A DNA stretch of 38,905 nt from Equivita sp045641605 (GTDB lineage: Bacteria > Actinomycetota > Coriobacteriia > Coriobacteriales > Eggerthellaceae), in the NCBI GenBank assembly GCA_045641605.1, contig JAZUHG010000041.1, positions 1 to 38,905 on the forward strand, read 5' to 3'. Positions 8,179-17,984 of this stretch are shown in pieces. The notes under the pieces were generated by a model. It worked only from the letters and a program-made list of their open reading frames with translations, was not told the DNA's origin and did not search any database. Position numbers and translations under genes: made by a program. The stretch's first letter is position 1; every line of letters starts with the position of its first letter.

Positions 8179-9237
8179 ATGGGATTTTTTGACCTGTTTC
8201 AAGGATTCGCCGGTGGTGCCAGCACCACACCTGATATGGCTATTGACCTTGGTACTGCTAATACTCTTGTAGCTGTGGCTGGTGTGGGAATTGTAACTAA
8301 CGAGCCAAGTGTTGTGGCCATCGAGAAAAGTTCGCACCGAGTTTTGGCTGTTGGTCAAGAAGCGAAGAACATGATCAACCACACACCTGATGCTTTTGTT
8401 GCTGAACATCCTCTAAAAGATGGTGTTATTGCCGATTATGATGTTACCGAAGCAATGCTTAGCGCATTTATTTCGCGCGCTTTTGAACGACGCTACCCTT
8501 GGCAGCCAAAGCCAAGAATTGTTATTTGTATCCCTTGTGGTGCTACATCTGTTGAGAAGCGTGCTGTTTTTGAGGCCGCAATTCAAGCAGGTGCGCGCCA
8601 GGCATATTTGATTGAGGAGCCTATGGCAGCTGCTATGGGTGCAGACCTTCCAGTTACAGAGCCTACTGGAAGCATGGTTGTTGACATCGGTGGTGGTACT
8701 ACCGAGGTTGCGGTCATTTCCCTTGGTGGCATTGTAACTTCAAGTTCGCTTCGTCTTGCTGGTAATAAGATGGACGAAGCCATCGCTAAGCATCTTCGTG
8801 AACTTTTGGGAATTAAAGTTGGCGAGCGTACTGCTGAAATTATTAAGATTAAAATTGGTTCGATTTTGCCTTTCGAAGACGGGCACGAGCGTGACATGGT
8901 AATTTCTGGCCAGGACATTGTTACACAGCAACCTCGCGAGGTTACCATTCAGTCCGAAGACGTCCGCGATGCTTTGCGTGAGCCAATTAATGAAATGGTT
9001 AAAAACATCAAAGAAACATTTAAGAGCACAAATCCAGACCTTGCATCTGATATCATCCAAAATGGTATTTTGCTTACTGGTGGTGGTGGTTTGCTTAGTG
9101 GTTTGGACCGCTACCTCACACAAGAGCTTGAGATTCCTGTTTGGGTAAGCGACACAGCTCTAACAAATGTTGTATTTGGATGCCTAAAAGTTTTGGATAC
9201 TCCTGCTGCGCTTCAGCAAACAATGTCTCATAAATAA
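8179..9237 (+). CDS. mreB: Rod-shape actin homologue MreB
   Basis: At 352 residues this is a standard-length MreB. It polymerises with ATP under the membrane and guides lateral wall synthesis. Actin-fold motifs are clear: DLGTANTLV (phosphate 1), MVVDIGGGTTEVAVISLGG (phosphate 2), YLIEEPMAAAMGA and the C-terminal GILLTGGGGLLSGLD adenosine motif. The start MGFFDLFQGF is the short amphipathic membrane-binding stretch seen in many MreB. ATG follows AAGGAGTAAGT. It has no in-frame TGA and ends in TAA. It opens the mreBCD-mrdA-rodA cluster; mreC begins 8 bases later. Confidence 0.97.
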   Translation: MGFFDLFQGFAGGASTTPDMAIDLGTANTLVAVAGVGIVTNEPSVVAIEKSSHRVLAVGQEAKNMINHTPDAFVAEHPLKDGVIADYDVTEAMLSAFISRAFERRYPWQPKPRIVICIPCGATSVEKRAVFEAAIQAGARQAYLIEEPMAAAMGADLPVTEPTGSMVVDIGGGTTEVAVISLGGIVTSSSLRLAGNKMDEAIAKHLRELLGIKVGERTAEIIKIKIGSILPFEDGHERDMVISGQDIVTQQPREVTIQSEDVRDALREPINEMVKNIKETFKSTNPDLASDIIQNGILLTGGGGLLSGLDRYLTQELEIPVWVSDTALTNVVFGCLKVLDTPAALQQTMSHK

Positions 9238-9245
9238 AATTTATC

Positions 9246-10085
9246 TTGAATACGTTTTGGGATGACATAAAAGCTATTATCCAGAGGCCTTTAGTTAAGT
9301 TATCTATCTTGATTATTTTGGCACTTGGTCTTTGTGGGATTTATGCAGCAGAGAAGGAAGAAGGCCCGCTTCACATTGTTCAAAATGCTTGCAGAACAGT
9401 TTGTACACCTTTGCAAAGTGCAGGTATTGGTGTGAAGGCCGGAATGAGTGTTTTGGCGGACCGTATCTTCGATAACTTCGCCGATGGTGAAACTCTAAGC
9501 GAGCTTAAGGCCGAGAACGCCCGTTTAAAAACCCAAATAATCGCGAATGAAAAGTACAAGCAAGAGGCCGAGCGCCTTCAAGCTTTGTTGGGAATTCGTG
9601 ACCAGTACCAGGCCGAAGGCGTGGGGGCCCATGTCATCGGCGTTAGTGGGAATGCTTGAAACCAAACTATTCTGATAGATGTTGGTAGCCTTGATGGTAT
9701 TAACGCGGGCCAAACTGTGCTGGGCACAAATGGGGTAATTGGTCAGGTAGACAGCGTTACTCCATTCAGCGCGACTGTGCGTCTTTTGAGTGACCCAAAT
9801 TCTGGTGTGGCCGTTAAGATTTTAACCAACGGAAGCGATGGTATTTTGAAAGGTTCGCTGGATGGCGTTTTGTACATCGAAGCTTTGGATGTCGAAGACG
9901 CCGCCAACGTTGGAGATATTATTGTTACTTCTGGACTGGGCGGAAGTTATGTGGAAGGCCTGGTAATTGGTAGTATTTCGCAGATCATTTCGGGCGATAG
10001 TGGTGTAAATCGCAAGATTGTTGTTAGCCCAATTGAGAGAAATTCTACCATCACAGAAGTTTTTGTTGTTAAGGAGACCAACTAA
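9246..10085 (+). CDS. mreC: Rod-shape protein MreC
   Basis: This 279-residue protein has a short cytosolic start, one membrane helix (LSILIILALGLCGIYAA), a coiled-coil segment (SELKAENARLKTQI, EAERLQALLGI) and the beta-domain SGNAWNQTILIDVGSLDGINAGQ ... GVIGQVDSVTP ... SDPNSGVAV. MreC activates PBP2-RodA and links them to MreB across the membrane. The TGA at 9657-9659 is the Trp of NAW-NQT. The only workable start is TTG 9246; in-frame stops lie just upstream and the helix begins soon after. No strong ribosome-binding site is seen, so coupling to mreB is likely. The stop overlaps mreD as TAATG. Confidence 0.93.
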
Positions 10086-10618
10086 TGCGCAACGATAGAT
10101 CAAATATGGTCATCTACATTGGCGCTTTGGTTGTGCTTGCCTTGCAACTTTTCTTAGGTCCTGTCATTAGCATTAATGCTGTGGTTCCAAACTTCTTGTT
10201 GGCCTACACAATTGTTTGTATTGTGATTCGCCCAGAGAAAATGCATTTGACATTTGCCTTCGTCATGGGTCTAATTTATGACCTTTGCTTTAATGGACCT
10301 GTGGGTGCGATGGCTTTTGTTATGGTTGTATTTAGCTTTATTGTGGCTAAAATTCTTCTTCGTTTGGAGGAAGTTAACCTAATAATTTCGCTTTTGACCA
10401 TTGGTCTTTCTGTATTTTTTGTTGAGCTATTCTATGGCGTATTTCAAGCTGCGTTTGCTATAAGCGCAGGATTTATAGACATTTTGGCTTACAGGATTTT
10501 GCCCTGCACAATTTATGATTGTATTTTGGCGCTAATCATGTTTGTCATTATGGTTCGCTTAATTTCCGTTAACGAAACTCCTACAAATGTAGGTCAAACA
10601 TCTAGCAGGTGACACTAA
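10085..10618 (+). CDS. mreD: Rod-shape membrane protein MreD
   Basis: The 177-residue product is almost wholly membrane-embedded, with about five helices (VIYIGALVVLALQLFLGPV, FLLAYTIVCIVI, FAFVMGLIYDLCF, AFVMVVFSFIVAKILL, IYDCILALIMFVIMV). The length and the position between mreC and mrdA identify it as MreD; the segment GLIYDLCFNGPVGAMA is characteristic. The apparent stop at 10610-10612 is TGA; read as Trp the protein ends Trp-His at TAA 10616-10618, leaving one base before mrdA. ATG 10085 overlaps the mreC stop and is preceded by AAGGAGA. Confidence 0.9.
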
Positions 10619-10619
10619 T

Positions 10620-12755
10620 ATGCTGATTGGTATTTTAGTAGGTTTGGCTGCCATTGTTGTTTTGACAGTTGCCGCTTTTTTCTTATATTATGCGGTCAAT
10701 AACAAAAAGGCCAGCAAGCCAGAAACAGCGAAGAAAAGCGCCAAGGTTGACAGCCTTGAAACTATTGGTGTTGTCCCAGACGATCCTTTTAACCCAGATG
10801 CTCGCGTAGGTGATGTTAGTGGTAATGTTGAGGCAGACCCTTATAAGCACCTTCGTCAACGTTTCCGCGCTGTGGGAATTTTTGTTGCTGCAGCCGTAAG
10901 TATTTTGACTGCAAAAATTTTCTCGATGCAGGTTCTAAGTGGTGACAAATACACAAAACTTGCAAGTGCAAATGCCACGACTTCGATAAAAACTCCTGCA
11001 CCAAGGGGGAATATCTTCGATACAAATGGCAAGGTTATGGTTAAAAATCGCTCTTCGCTAACCGTTGTTGCCGAAGGCGAGGTGGGTACCAACCATGACA
11101 CTATCTCGCGCTTATCTGTTGTGCTGGGTTTGCCATACAACGTTGTGCGTAACCGAATTTTAGACCAAAGTATGGGTGCTCAAGGGCGCCGCGTGGTTGC
11201 AACCGATGTAAGCAAAAAACAAGCTGCGTATATTTCTGAGCATTTGCCAGCCTTCGATGGCGTAAGCATAGAAAGCCGTACAGTTCGTGACTACCCATAT
11301 GGTGCGCTGGCTGCTCATGCTTTGGGTTATGCCTCCGAAGTTAGCCAGCAAGAACTTTTGGATGTTAAGGAAGGCCGCGACATTAGTGCTGGGGATGTTG
11401 TTGGTAAAAACGGCGTTGAGCAATTTTATGACAGCATGCTTAGTGGGGACCATGGCGAGAGAGTTGTGGTCAGTGATGCAGATGGAAACATCGTACAAAT
11501 TAAAAGCGAGATTGCGCCTTCTAAAGGCTCCGATGTTTATCTAACAATTAATGCTGCACTTCAATACAAGGTAGACACAATTTTAGCTAAGACCATCGCT
11601 CCGGATGGAGTTATGGGTACAGGCAAGGGAAGTGCTGGTAGCGTTGTGGTTATGGATGTCGAAGACGGCTCCATTTTGGCCATGTCTAGCTACCCAACTT
11701 TTAAGCCCGGCATTTTTACAAACGGAATTTCACAAGACACTTGGGCGCTTTATAACACCGATAGCTCCCATTACCCGCTGCTTAACCGTGCAATTGCGGG
11801 AACCTACCCTGCGGCTTCGACCTTTAAGGCCTTTACTGGTATGGCCGGTCTTACTTATGGTGCTGCTGGTGGTGGACAGAGCTGGTATTGTAAGGGTGAG
11901 TGAGACGGCTGGGACACTGGTCTTAAACAGAAATGTTGGCAGCACAGCGGTCATGGTGGTGTTAGTTTTAGGCGCGGCATTGTGGATTCTTGCGACGTTG
12001 TTTTTTATGAGATTGGTAAATATTTCTTCGATCATAAAGACACTTTGGGCGATACAGCGATGCAAGACATCATTAAGAAATATAATTTTGGTCAAGCTAC
12101 TGGTGTGGACCTCGTAGGCGAGGAACTTGGACGTGTCCCTACGCCTGAGTGAAAGGCCGAGTATTTTAAAGATATTCCTACCGAGGCAAATTGGGTAGGT
12201 GGCGATAACGCTAACATGGCAATTGGTCAGGGTTACGTGCTCATTACGCCAATTCAGCTTGCGATGGCATATGGCGCAATTGCAACTGGCAAACTTATGA
12301 AGCCGCACTTGCTTAAAGAAGTTAAAAACGGTGTTGGCGATGTGGTTGCGAAGTTTGAGCCTGAAGAAGTTGGCACACCCGATGTTGATCCTGCAAACTT
12401 GGCTGTTATTCAAGATGCACTTCGTGGGGTTGCTAACGAAAATAAGGGTGTAGCTCCCATTATGAAGCAATTTAATTTGGATTGTGCTTGCAAAACTGGT
12501 ACTGCCGAAGTTGCTGGAAAGAACGATTTTGCTTGGACTGCTGCTTATGGTCCAGCTGATAAACCTAAATATGTTGTAACTTGCATCATCGAAGAAGGTG
12601 GTGGCGGTTCTGGTGCGGCGACACCTGTTGCTGCAGAGATCTTGCGTGCTGCCTTGGATGCTGCCGAAGGCAAACTTCCAGACGAGGTTGCCTACGTTGC
12701 AGGAAGTACAGGGCGTTCGGTTAAAATTGCTGCTAACAGTCAAAGGACAGATTAA
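10620..12755 (+). CDS. mrdA: Penicillin-binding protein 2, elongasome transpeptidase
   Basis: A 711-residue class B PBP that crosslinks peptidoglycan with RodA. It has an unusual N-terminus: one helix at residues 1-25, an acidic linker of about 65 residues, then a second hydrophobic segment (VGIFVAAAVSILTAKIFSMQVL) that matches the usual PBP2 anchor. Catalytic motifs are intact: Ser400-Thr-Phe-Lys, Ser457-Cys-Asp and Lys625-Thr-Gly-Thr. TPAPRGNIFDTNG marks the pedestal domain. TGA codons at 11901 and 12150 read as Trp; the second is in RVPTPEW, a conserved PBP2 Trp. It lies between mreD (1-base gap) and rodA (TAATG overlap). The extra N-terminal helix may be real or reflect a later true start, but ATG 10620 is well placed. 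Confidence 0.95.
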
Positions 12756-14011
12756 TGGCAAAGCCTAGAGTCTTAGACAAATTAAAGATTGGTGGAAGTG
12801 CTCATTCGCGAGATACGATGGGTGTGTCTGCCGTTGATAAAAGTCAACTTAGGAATGTCTATGTTACTTTGCTTTTTGCCATAACAACAGCAATCCTTGT
12901 CTTCGGGCTTATAATTGTTTATTCTGCTGTTCAAAACAACGAGGAATATAGCTATGCCCGACAGTTGGTTGGCGTTCTTATTGGTGTGGTGCTTATGCTG
13001 GTCTTTTGGCGCTTCGATTACAAATATGCTGCCGAAGCTGTGGTCCCACTTATCATTATTAATGTCGTGCTTATTCTAAGCCCGCATATCCCGGGAATTG
13101 GCGTGACCGTTAAGGGTGCATCCTCTTGGATTAAGCTGGGTATGCAACTTCAGCCGGGCGAGTTTGCCAAGATTACCGTAATTATGCTGGATGCTAGTGT
13201 TGTGGCGAAGTATGGTGGACGCTTAGATGACCGCCGCGAATATATGAAGAGCCTTGGAATTATGCTTATTCCATTTGTGTGCATTATGACTCAGCCCGAC
13301 CTCGGAACTGGTTTGGTTTATTTGTTTATTGCTGCTGTTGCTCTTGTTGCCGGTGGTGCACGCCTTAAATATTTGCTTTGGACGCTTGGCATTTTCATAC
13401 TTGGATTTTTGCTTTTGCTCGTCTTTGATGAGGTCTTTAAGACTGTAAACGAAAGCGGCGAAGTTGAATACCACTTCCTTAAAAATTACCAAAGACAGCG
13501 TTTGTTTGTATTTATTGACCCAGAAAATGACACGTCCGACAGCGGTTATAACCTTCGTCAGGCTCAAATTGCAATTGGTTCTGGTGGCTTCTTTGGTAAG
13601 GGGCTTATGAACGGGACTCAAGCTGCTTTGAAGTTTTTGCCCGAAGCACCGACCGACTTCATCTTCTGCGTTTTGGCCGAGGAACTTGGTTTTATTGGTG
13701 TTGTAATTCTTTTGGGGCTTTATGTTGGATTAATTGTTGTTTCATTAAAAATTGCCAGAGCTACTGACGACTTATTTGGTAAACTACTGGTTGTTTGCTG
13801 CGTTGGCATGTGAGTTTTCCAGATTTTCGAAAACATAGGCATGACATGCGGATTAATGCCCATAACGGGGATTCCGCTACCATTTATTAGCTATGGATCT
13901 TCGTTTATGATTGTTAATTGTGTAATGTTAGGCTTTATTGGCTCCGTCGCAGTAAACGGGATTGCAGGAAGGCGAAGGAGAATTTCATATGGCTCTGCCC
14001 ATAGATCCTAA
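12755..14011 (+). CDS. rodA: Peptidoglycan glycosyltransferase RodA (SEDS family)
   Basis: The 418-residue, roughly ten-helix SEDS protein polymerises glycan strands from lipid II for the elongasome. Recognisable pieces are IVYSAVQNNEEYSYARQL, the WIKLG-QPGEFAKI loop, QPDLGTGLVYL (catalytic Asp in QPDLG), RQRLFVFIDPEND, IAIGSGGFFGKGLMNGTQ, PTDFIFCVLAEELGF and, after the TGA, NIGMTCGLMPITGIPLPFISYGSS. The TGA at 13811-13813 gives GM-W-VFQIF; as a stop it would remove the last 66 residues including the conserved final loop. A short hydrophilic N-terminal tail of about 30 residues precedes the first helix. The gene end overlaps the next start by 23 bases. Confidence 0.96.
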
Positions 14012-14921
14012 AAAGATTAAAGAAGTTGCCGAAGAGGTTTTGGATGGTCTTGAGGAAGAGATCAACGTCAACGTTTATGTTGACACAACTTGTAACCCTT
14101 CGATGATTGACTCGCTTTCTAAATTCTTGCAAGGCGCAGATGAATCTGTCAAAGTAAAGTTTATCGACTTAGACAACAGGGCCTTAGGCCTTGACTACCT
14201 TCCAGATTTTGGTCTTATCTTCGCAGGTAGGGATAATTATTCGGTACTTTGTTATAAAGCGCTTCAAATCAAGGGAATTCCTGCTTTACTTATTAGCTTG
14301 GACCCGGCCCCTGTTATCGAAGCCTCAAAGACCGAAGCCGTGGCAATCAATACTTCGGACTTTATTTGTCCAGCATATAAAACCTACACTTTTAATGGCC
14401 AAGGTGAAGCAAAGGCCATCGATTTTTCGGACTACAACCAAAGCATGGACAAGAGTTTAAAATCTAAGCTTGTCGATTGGATGTATATTTATTCAAACGC
14501 TGTTCAAATTTCTTATGCTTTGCATTTTCCATTTTTGCGTCCGGCAATCTCACGCAGAATTATTAATGCCAGTGCAATCGAGAACGCAGGCCTTAGTATG
14601 CTTAAGGTTTTACCTGGTATTGACATGCCTTTATGCATCGCCAACCAAATTAAAATGATTCTTGAACTGGCTGCAATTTATGGTTATGAAATTTCTTTGG
14701 ACAGAATTGTCGAAATTATTGTTGTTATTCTTTCTAACTTTGGTGTGCGTGAACTTTCTAACATGCTTAGCGAACAGACACCTGTACCTAAGTTTATGAT
14801 TGATGGCCTCTTAGGCTTTGGTGGTACCGAGCTATTGGGCTATGCTGCTCGCGAATATTTCTCTCGCGGTCTTGCAGTGGAAGGTCTTGTTGAAAAATGC
14901 AAGAGCTTATTCAAAAGATAA
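13989..14921 (+). CDS. DUF697-like protein of unknown function
   Basis: A 310-residue protein. The first half is soluble (DTTCNPSMIDSLSKFLQ, FGLIFAGRDNY) and may form a small alpha/beta fold that binds a partner. The second half (LPGIDMPLCIANQIKMILELAAIYG, IVVILSNFGVRELSN, FGGTELLGYAAREYFSRG) resembles the DUF697 hydrophobic helical region. I know of no firm function; the place between rodA and the radical SAM pair suggests an envelope link, though that is inference. ATG 13989 follows GAAGGAGAA; an in-frame upstream start at 13962 would lie deep in rodA without a better ribosome-binding site. It has no in-frame TGA. Its end overlaps the next gene by 25 bases. Confidence 0.7.
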   Translation: MALPIDPKKIKEVAEEVLDGLEEEINVNVYVDTTCNPSMIDSLSKFLQGADESVKVKFIDLDNRALGLDYLPDFGLIFAGRDNYSVLCYKALQIKGIPALLISLDPAPVIEASKTEAVAINTSDFICPAYKTYTFNGQGEAKAIDFSDYNQSMDKSLKSKLVDWMYIYSNAVQISYALHFPFLRPAISRRIINASAIENAGLSMLKVLPGIDMPLCIANQIKMILELAAIYGYEISLDRIVEIIVVILSNFGVRELSNMLSEQTPVPKFMIDGLLGFGGTELLGYAAREYFSRGLAVEGLVEKCKSLFKR

Positions 14922-16678
14922 AACCACTCTTAAGAGATGTAAAACATCCTTCCCGCTATATTGGTGGGGAATTTGGTGCGCCTCAAATTGATGCCTCTGC
15001 CGACCAACTAAATTTTTGTATGGTTTACCCAGATGTTTACGATATTGGTCAAAGCAATCAAGCGGTTCAAATTTTGTGCAACAAGGCAAATGAAGTTGAC
15101 GGAATTGCTGCTCAACGAAGCTTTTTGCCAGAGGTCCCAACTAAGGAGATTTTTGAAAAGCATGGCATACCGATGTTTTCGTTAGAAACTTTTAGTCCGC
15201 TAAGCGAATTTGATGCTGTGGGCATCACCATTAGTCATGAACTTTTGGCTACTAATGTTTGCGAGACGCTTGACTATGCCGGCATTTCAATTTTTGCGCG
15301 CGACCGAAGCGATGGCGACCCAATTATTTTTGGTGGTGGCCCCATGTGGACCAACCCAGAGCCTTACTTTGCGTTTTTTGATGTTATTACAATTGGCGAA
15401 GGCGAAGTTGCAACCATCAATGCTCTTAAAAAATTGAAAGAGTTAAAGGATGCAGGCATTAGCCGTGATGAAATTTTAAAGGACATTGCGAAGCTTCCAA
15501 GTATGTATGTTCCAAGTATTCACCAAAGCCCCGAAGGCATTAAAAGGGCAGTATATGCAGACTTTCATACAAGCCCCGCCTTCGATGGATGCATTGTTCC
15601 TTTTGCCGAGATTGTCCATAACCGCCTGAATATTGAGGTGCTTCGTGGTTGTACGCGTGGGTGCAGGTTTTGCCAAGCGGGCATTATGTATAGGCCTGTG
15701 CGTGAGCGCAATGTGAAAAATATAGTGGACTCTGTAGAGAAGGGGCTTACCCAAACTGGGCATGACGAAGTGTCGCTTGTGTCTCTTTCTACTACTGACC
15801 ATTCGCAAATTGAGGAAATTTTATCTTCTTTAAATAAAAAGTTTAGGGACACAGACACCCGTGTTTCAATTCCAAGCCAGCGGCTGGATTCCTTCGGTGT
15901 TGATATGGCTAAACTTGTTGCAGGGAACAAAAAAGGTGGTTTGACCTTTGCTATTGAGGCTGGTACGCAGCGGCTTCGTGACGTGATTAATAAAAATGTT
16001 ACCGAAGACGACATCATGACAGCCACAAAGGCTGCCTTTGAAAATGGTTGGAACAGGGCCAAACTTTACTTTATGGTAGGGTTGCCTGGCGAGACCGACG
16101 AAGACTTAGTTGAGACTGCCAATTTGTGTGAGCGTGTGCTTGCTTGTGCAAAAGATGCAGCTGGCGATACACGCAAACACGGCATTACAATTTCTGTATC
16201 CTGCGCGATTTTTGTTCCGAAGGCCATGACGCCATTTATGTTTGATGGTCAAATTTCTATGGATGAGGCCATGCGCAGGATTAATCTTATTCGTCAAAAT
16301 TTGAAGAGCAAGGCAATCAATTTTTCATGGCATGACCCAAAGACAAGCATGATTGAAGCTGTGCTTAGCCGTGGTGGGCGTGAGTGTAACGATCTTATTT
16401 ATTCTGCGTGGAAAAATGGCGCGAAATTTGACGCTTGGGATGAGTATTTTGACTTCGATGCATGGACAAGCGCTGCAAAAAGTCTTGGGCTTGACCTTCA
16501 AGATATGGCCAGCAAGAGCATCGATTATACAAAATTAGACAAGAATAATTTCTTTGTTCGTGAGAGGATAAAAGCAAGCAAAGCTCAAAAGACAGAAGAT
16601 TGCAGCCTGGGAAAGTGCCAGGGCTGCGGCATTTGTGATGAGCTTGGGCTCAAGAACCAAATTGCAGGAGAGCGCTAA
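14897..16678 (+). CDS. B12-binding-type radical SAM protein (TIGR03960-like)
   Basis: The 593-residue protein has an N-terminal cobalamin-binding-like part (MVYPDVYDIGQSNQAVQIL, AVGITISHELLATNV, IIFGGGPMWTNPEPYFAFFD, IGEGE) and a radical SAM core with Cys252, Cys256 and Cys259 in CTRGCRFCQAG, followed by TFAIEAGTQRLRDVINKN and KLYFMVGLPGETDED. The C-terminal CSLGKCQGCGIC adds four cysteines that could hold a second cluster. The family is usually encoded next to a DUF2344 protein, as here; its substrate is not known to me. All Trp codons are TGG, so there is no TGA. It starts inside the previous gene and its stop overlaps the next start (TAATG), indicating tight translational coupling. Confidence 0.93.
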   Translation: MQELIQKIKPLLRDVKHPSRYIGGEFGAPQIDASADQLNFCMVYPDVYDIGQSNQAVQILCNKANEVDGIAAQRSFLPEVPTKEIFEKHGIPMFSLETFSPLSEFDAVGITISHELLATNVCETLDYAGISIFARDRSDGDPIIFGGGPMWTNPEPYFAFFDVITIGEGEVATINALKKLKELKDAGISRDEILKDIAKLPSMYVPSIHQSPEGIKRAVYADFHTSPAFDGCIVPFAEIVHNRLNIEVLRGCTRGCRFCQAGIMYRPVRERNVKNIVDSVEKGLTQTGHDEVSLVSLSTTDHSQIEEILSSLNKKFRDTDTRVSIPSQRLDSFGVDMAKLVAGNKKGGLTFAIEAGTQRLRDVINKNVTEDDIMTATKAAFENGWNRAKLYFMVGLPGETDEDLVETANLCERVLACAKDAAGDTRKHGITISVSCAIFVPKAMTPFMFDGQISMDEAMRRINLIRQNLKSKAINFSWHDPKTSMIEAVLSRGGRECNDLIYSAWKNGAKFDAWDEYFDFDAWTSAAKSLGLDLQDMASKSIDYTKLDKNNFFVRERIKASKAQKTEDCSLGKCQGCGICDELGLKNQIAGER

Positions 16679-17298
16679 TGGGCATGCCTGTACAAAAATA
16701 CAAATTGCGTGTTTACTATCAAAAAATAGGCAATGCTGCGTGGCTGTCTCAACTTGAGCTTGCCAGGGCTTTGGAGCATACTGTTCGTCGTTCGCAACTT
16801 CCATATTCGGTTAGCGAAGGCTTCGTCCCTCACATGCGAATCTCATTTGGTCCTGCACTTAGCGTGGGGATTCAAAGCCAGAGTCAAGTTTTTGATATTT
16901 TGCTTACAAGATACATTGCTCCGGATAAATGTTTGCGTGCTTTAAAGGAGGCAAGCGCAGATGATCTTATGCCTATAAGTGCTGCTTATGTTGACAATAA
17001 CGATGTCTTTGAGCTTAATGGCCTTAATAGTTTTGAGGTTGAGATAGACCAAAAGCTTGATTCTGTTAAAGTGCCAAAAAGCATTGAGGTTGTTAAGAAA
17101 AAAAAGACGAAGACACTTGATGTTGATAAGTTTTTGGATGGGGAAGTTGAACTTTCAAACACCGAAGACTCCACAAAACTTAATTTTAAGCTTAAATTTT
17201 TTGAGAATGGGTCTCTTAACCCAGAAATTTTTGTGAAAGCTTTGCTGGAAAACAGTGGTCTTTGTGAGTTTAAGATAATTAATTTCAAAAAACAATAA
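16678..17298 (+). CDS. DUF2344 protein, radical SAM partner (TIGR03936-like)
   Basis: The 206-residue protein starts YKLRVYYQKIGNAAWLSQLELARALEHTVRRSQLPYSVSEGF, close to the family pattern (RxxFxKxGxxxxxSHLDLxRxxxRAxRRAxLPxxYSxGFxPHPxxSF), continuing PHMRISFGPALSVGIQSQSQ. These proteins accompany the preceding radical SAM enzyme and are sometimes fused to it, so they probably act together on one RNA or protein substrate (inference). The second half is charged and less conserved. ATG overlaps the upstream stop by one base. The unit appears to end here: the next gene has its own promoter. It has no in-frame TGA. Confidence 0.9.
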   Translation: MGMPVQKYKLRVYYQKIGNAAWLSQLELARALEHTVRRSQLPYSVSEGFVPHMRISFGPALSVGIQSQSQVFDILLTRYIAPDKCLRALKEASADDLMPISAAYVDNNDVFELNGLNSFEVEIDQKLDSVKVPKSIEVVKKKKTKTLDVDKFLDGEVELSNTEDSTKLNFKLKFFENGSLNPEIFVKALLENSGLCEFKIINFKKQ

Positions 17299-17305
17299 AT
17301 TTAGG

Positions 17306-17333
17306 GAACAAATGTTCTGTTTTGTTGTATGAT
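17306..17333 (+). promoter_or_regulatory. LexA-like SOS box overlapping a promoter (KilA-N gene)
   Basis: GAAC-AAAT-GTTC at 17306-17317 matches the Gram-positive and actinobacterial LexA operator pattern GAAC-N4-GTTC, with A and T flanking the centre as in strong sites. The -10 box TATGAT (17328-17333) lies 10 bases after it, so a repressor there would cover the -35 region. The KilA-N gene starts about 100 bases downstream behind AAGGAGG. Confidence 0.6.
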
Positions 17334-17431
17334 GCGCTTAAGAGCCAATGCATTGCGCATATTGCGTCCATAAGTCATTCATGAGCTGGCCTAACAATGC
17401 AAGATCCTCACTGGATATGAAAGGAGGACTC

Positions 17432-17959
17432 ATGAATACTCAAAAAGAAAGCATCAAAACTCAAAAACTTTTCATGTCGCTTAACAAAATTTCTACTGGC
17501 TACAATATTGATGTTACTTGAGCCGTGGACAAATGGCTTAGCGAGCCCACAACTTTAGAGTTCATTCAACTTTGAGAGACCTTACACAACCTAGATTTTG
17601 ACAAGCGTGCCTACATTAATATATGTAGCGAGGCATTGGGCCTTGGAAAGTCTCCAAGCATGTATGATCTATGCGCAAAATGCCATGTTAAAGGAATATT
17701 TTTAGATACAGAAAAGGGGGACGAAGTCTTCGCTCATAAAGACATTGCTATCGATTTTGCATCTTGGGTATCTCCAGCTTTTAGGACTTTTTGCTTGCTG
17801 TTAATGCAACAAGATTGGGCTCAAAACGAAGCAGGTTTTAAAAGCGAGGAAGATTTTGTTGTAAGTTCCAAAACACTTGCGCAATACACCCAGGCAAATG
17901 CACTCAAAAATTTCCAATCTCAACTTGGCAAATTTGTGTATAATTGCAGTAATGTTTAG
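17432..17959 (+). CDS. KilA-N domain protein
   Basis: The 175-residue protein is little more than one KilA-N domain, a DNA-binding module common in phage antirepressors and plasmid proteins. The match runs from TGYNIDVTW through AVDKWLSEPTTLEFIQLWETLHNLDF to YDLCAKCHVKGIFLDTEKG and VFAHKDIAIDFASWVSPAF, the typical KilA-N core (HKDIAFEFASWISPEF). Two TGA codons (17519, 17573) read as Trp; the second is in the conserved LWE. ATG 17432 sits 5 bases after AAGGAGG. A LexA-like operator lies in its promoter, suggesting induction by DNA damage. It is directly upstream of the atp genes with a 25-base gap, so its transcript may run on. Its origin is probably a phage or mobile element, now perhaps domesticated. 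Confidence 0.85.
17939..17944 (+). promoter_or_regulatory. Possible -10 box for the atp operon
   Basis: TATAAT preceded by TG lies at the 3' end of the KilA-N coding sequence; the predicted start is near 17951, with AGGAG of the first atp gene downstream. The -35 is poor. It would let the atp genes be expressed apart from the LexA-like promoter. Confidence 0.35.
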
Positions 17960-17984
17960 CGGGTAAAACCAATAGGAGAATAAG

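Noticed and set aside
11730..12761. 343-codon open frame on the minus strand opposite mrdA
   Set aside because: The plus frame has full PBP2 homology with catalytic motifs. The antisense frame shows no motif and follows from codon composition.
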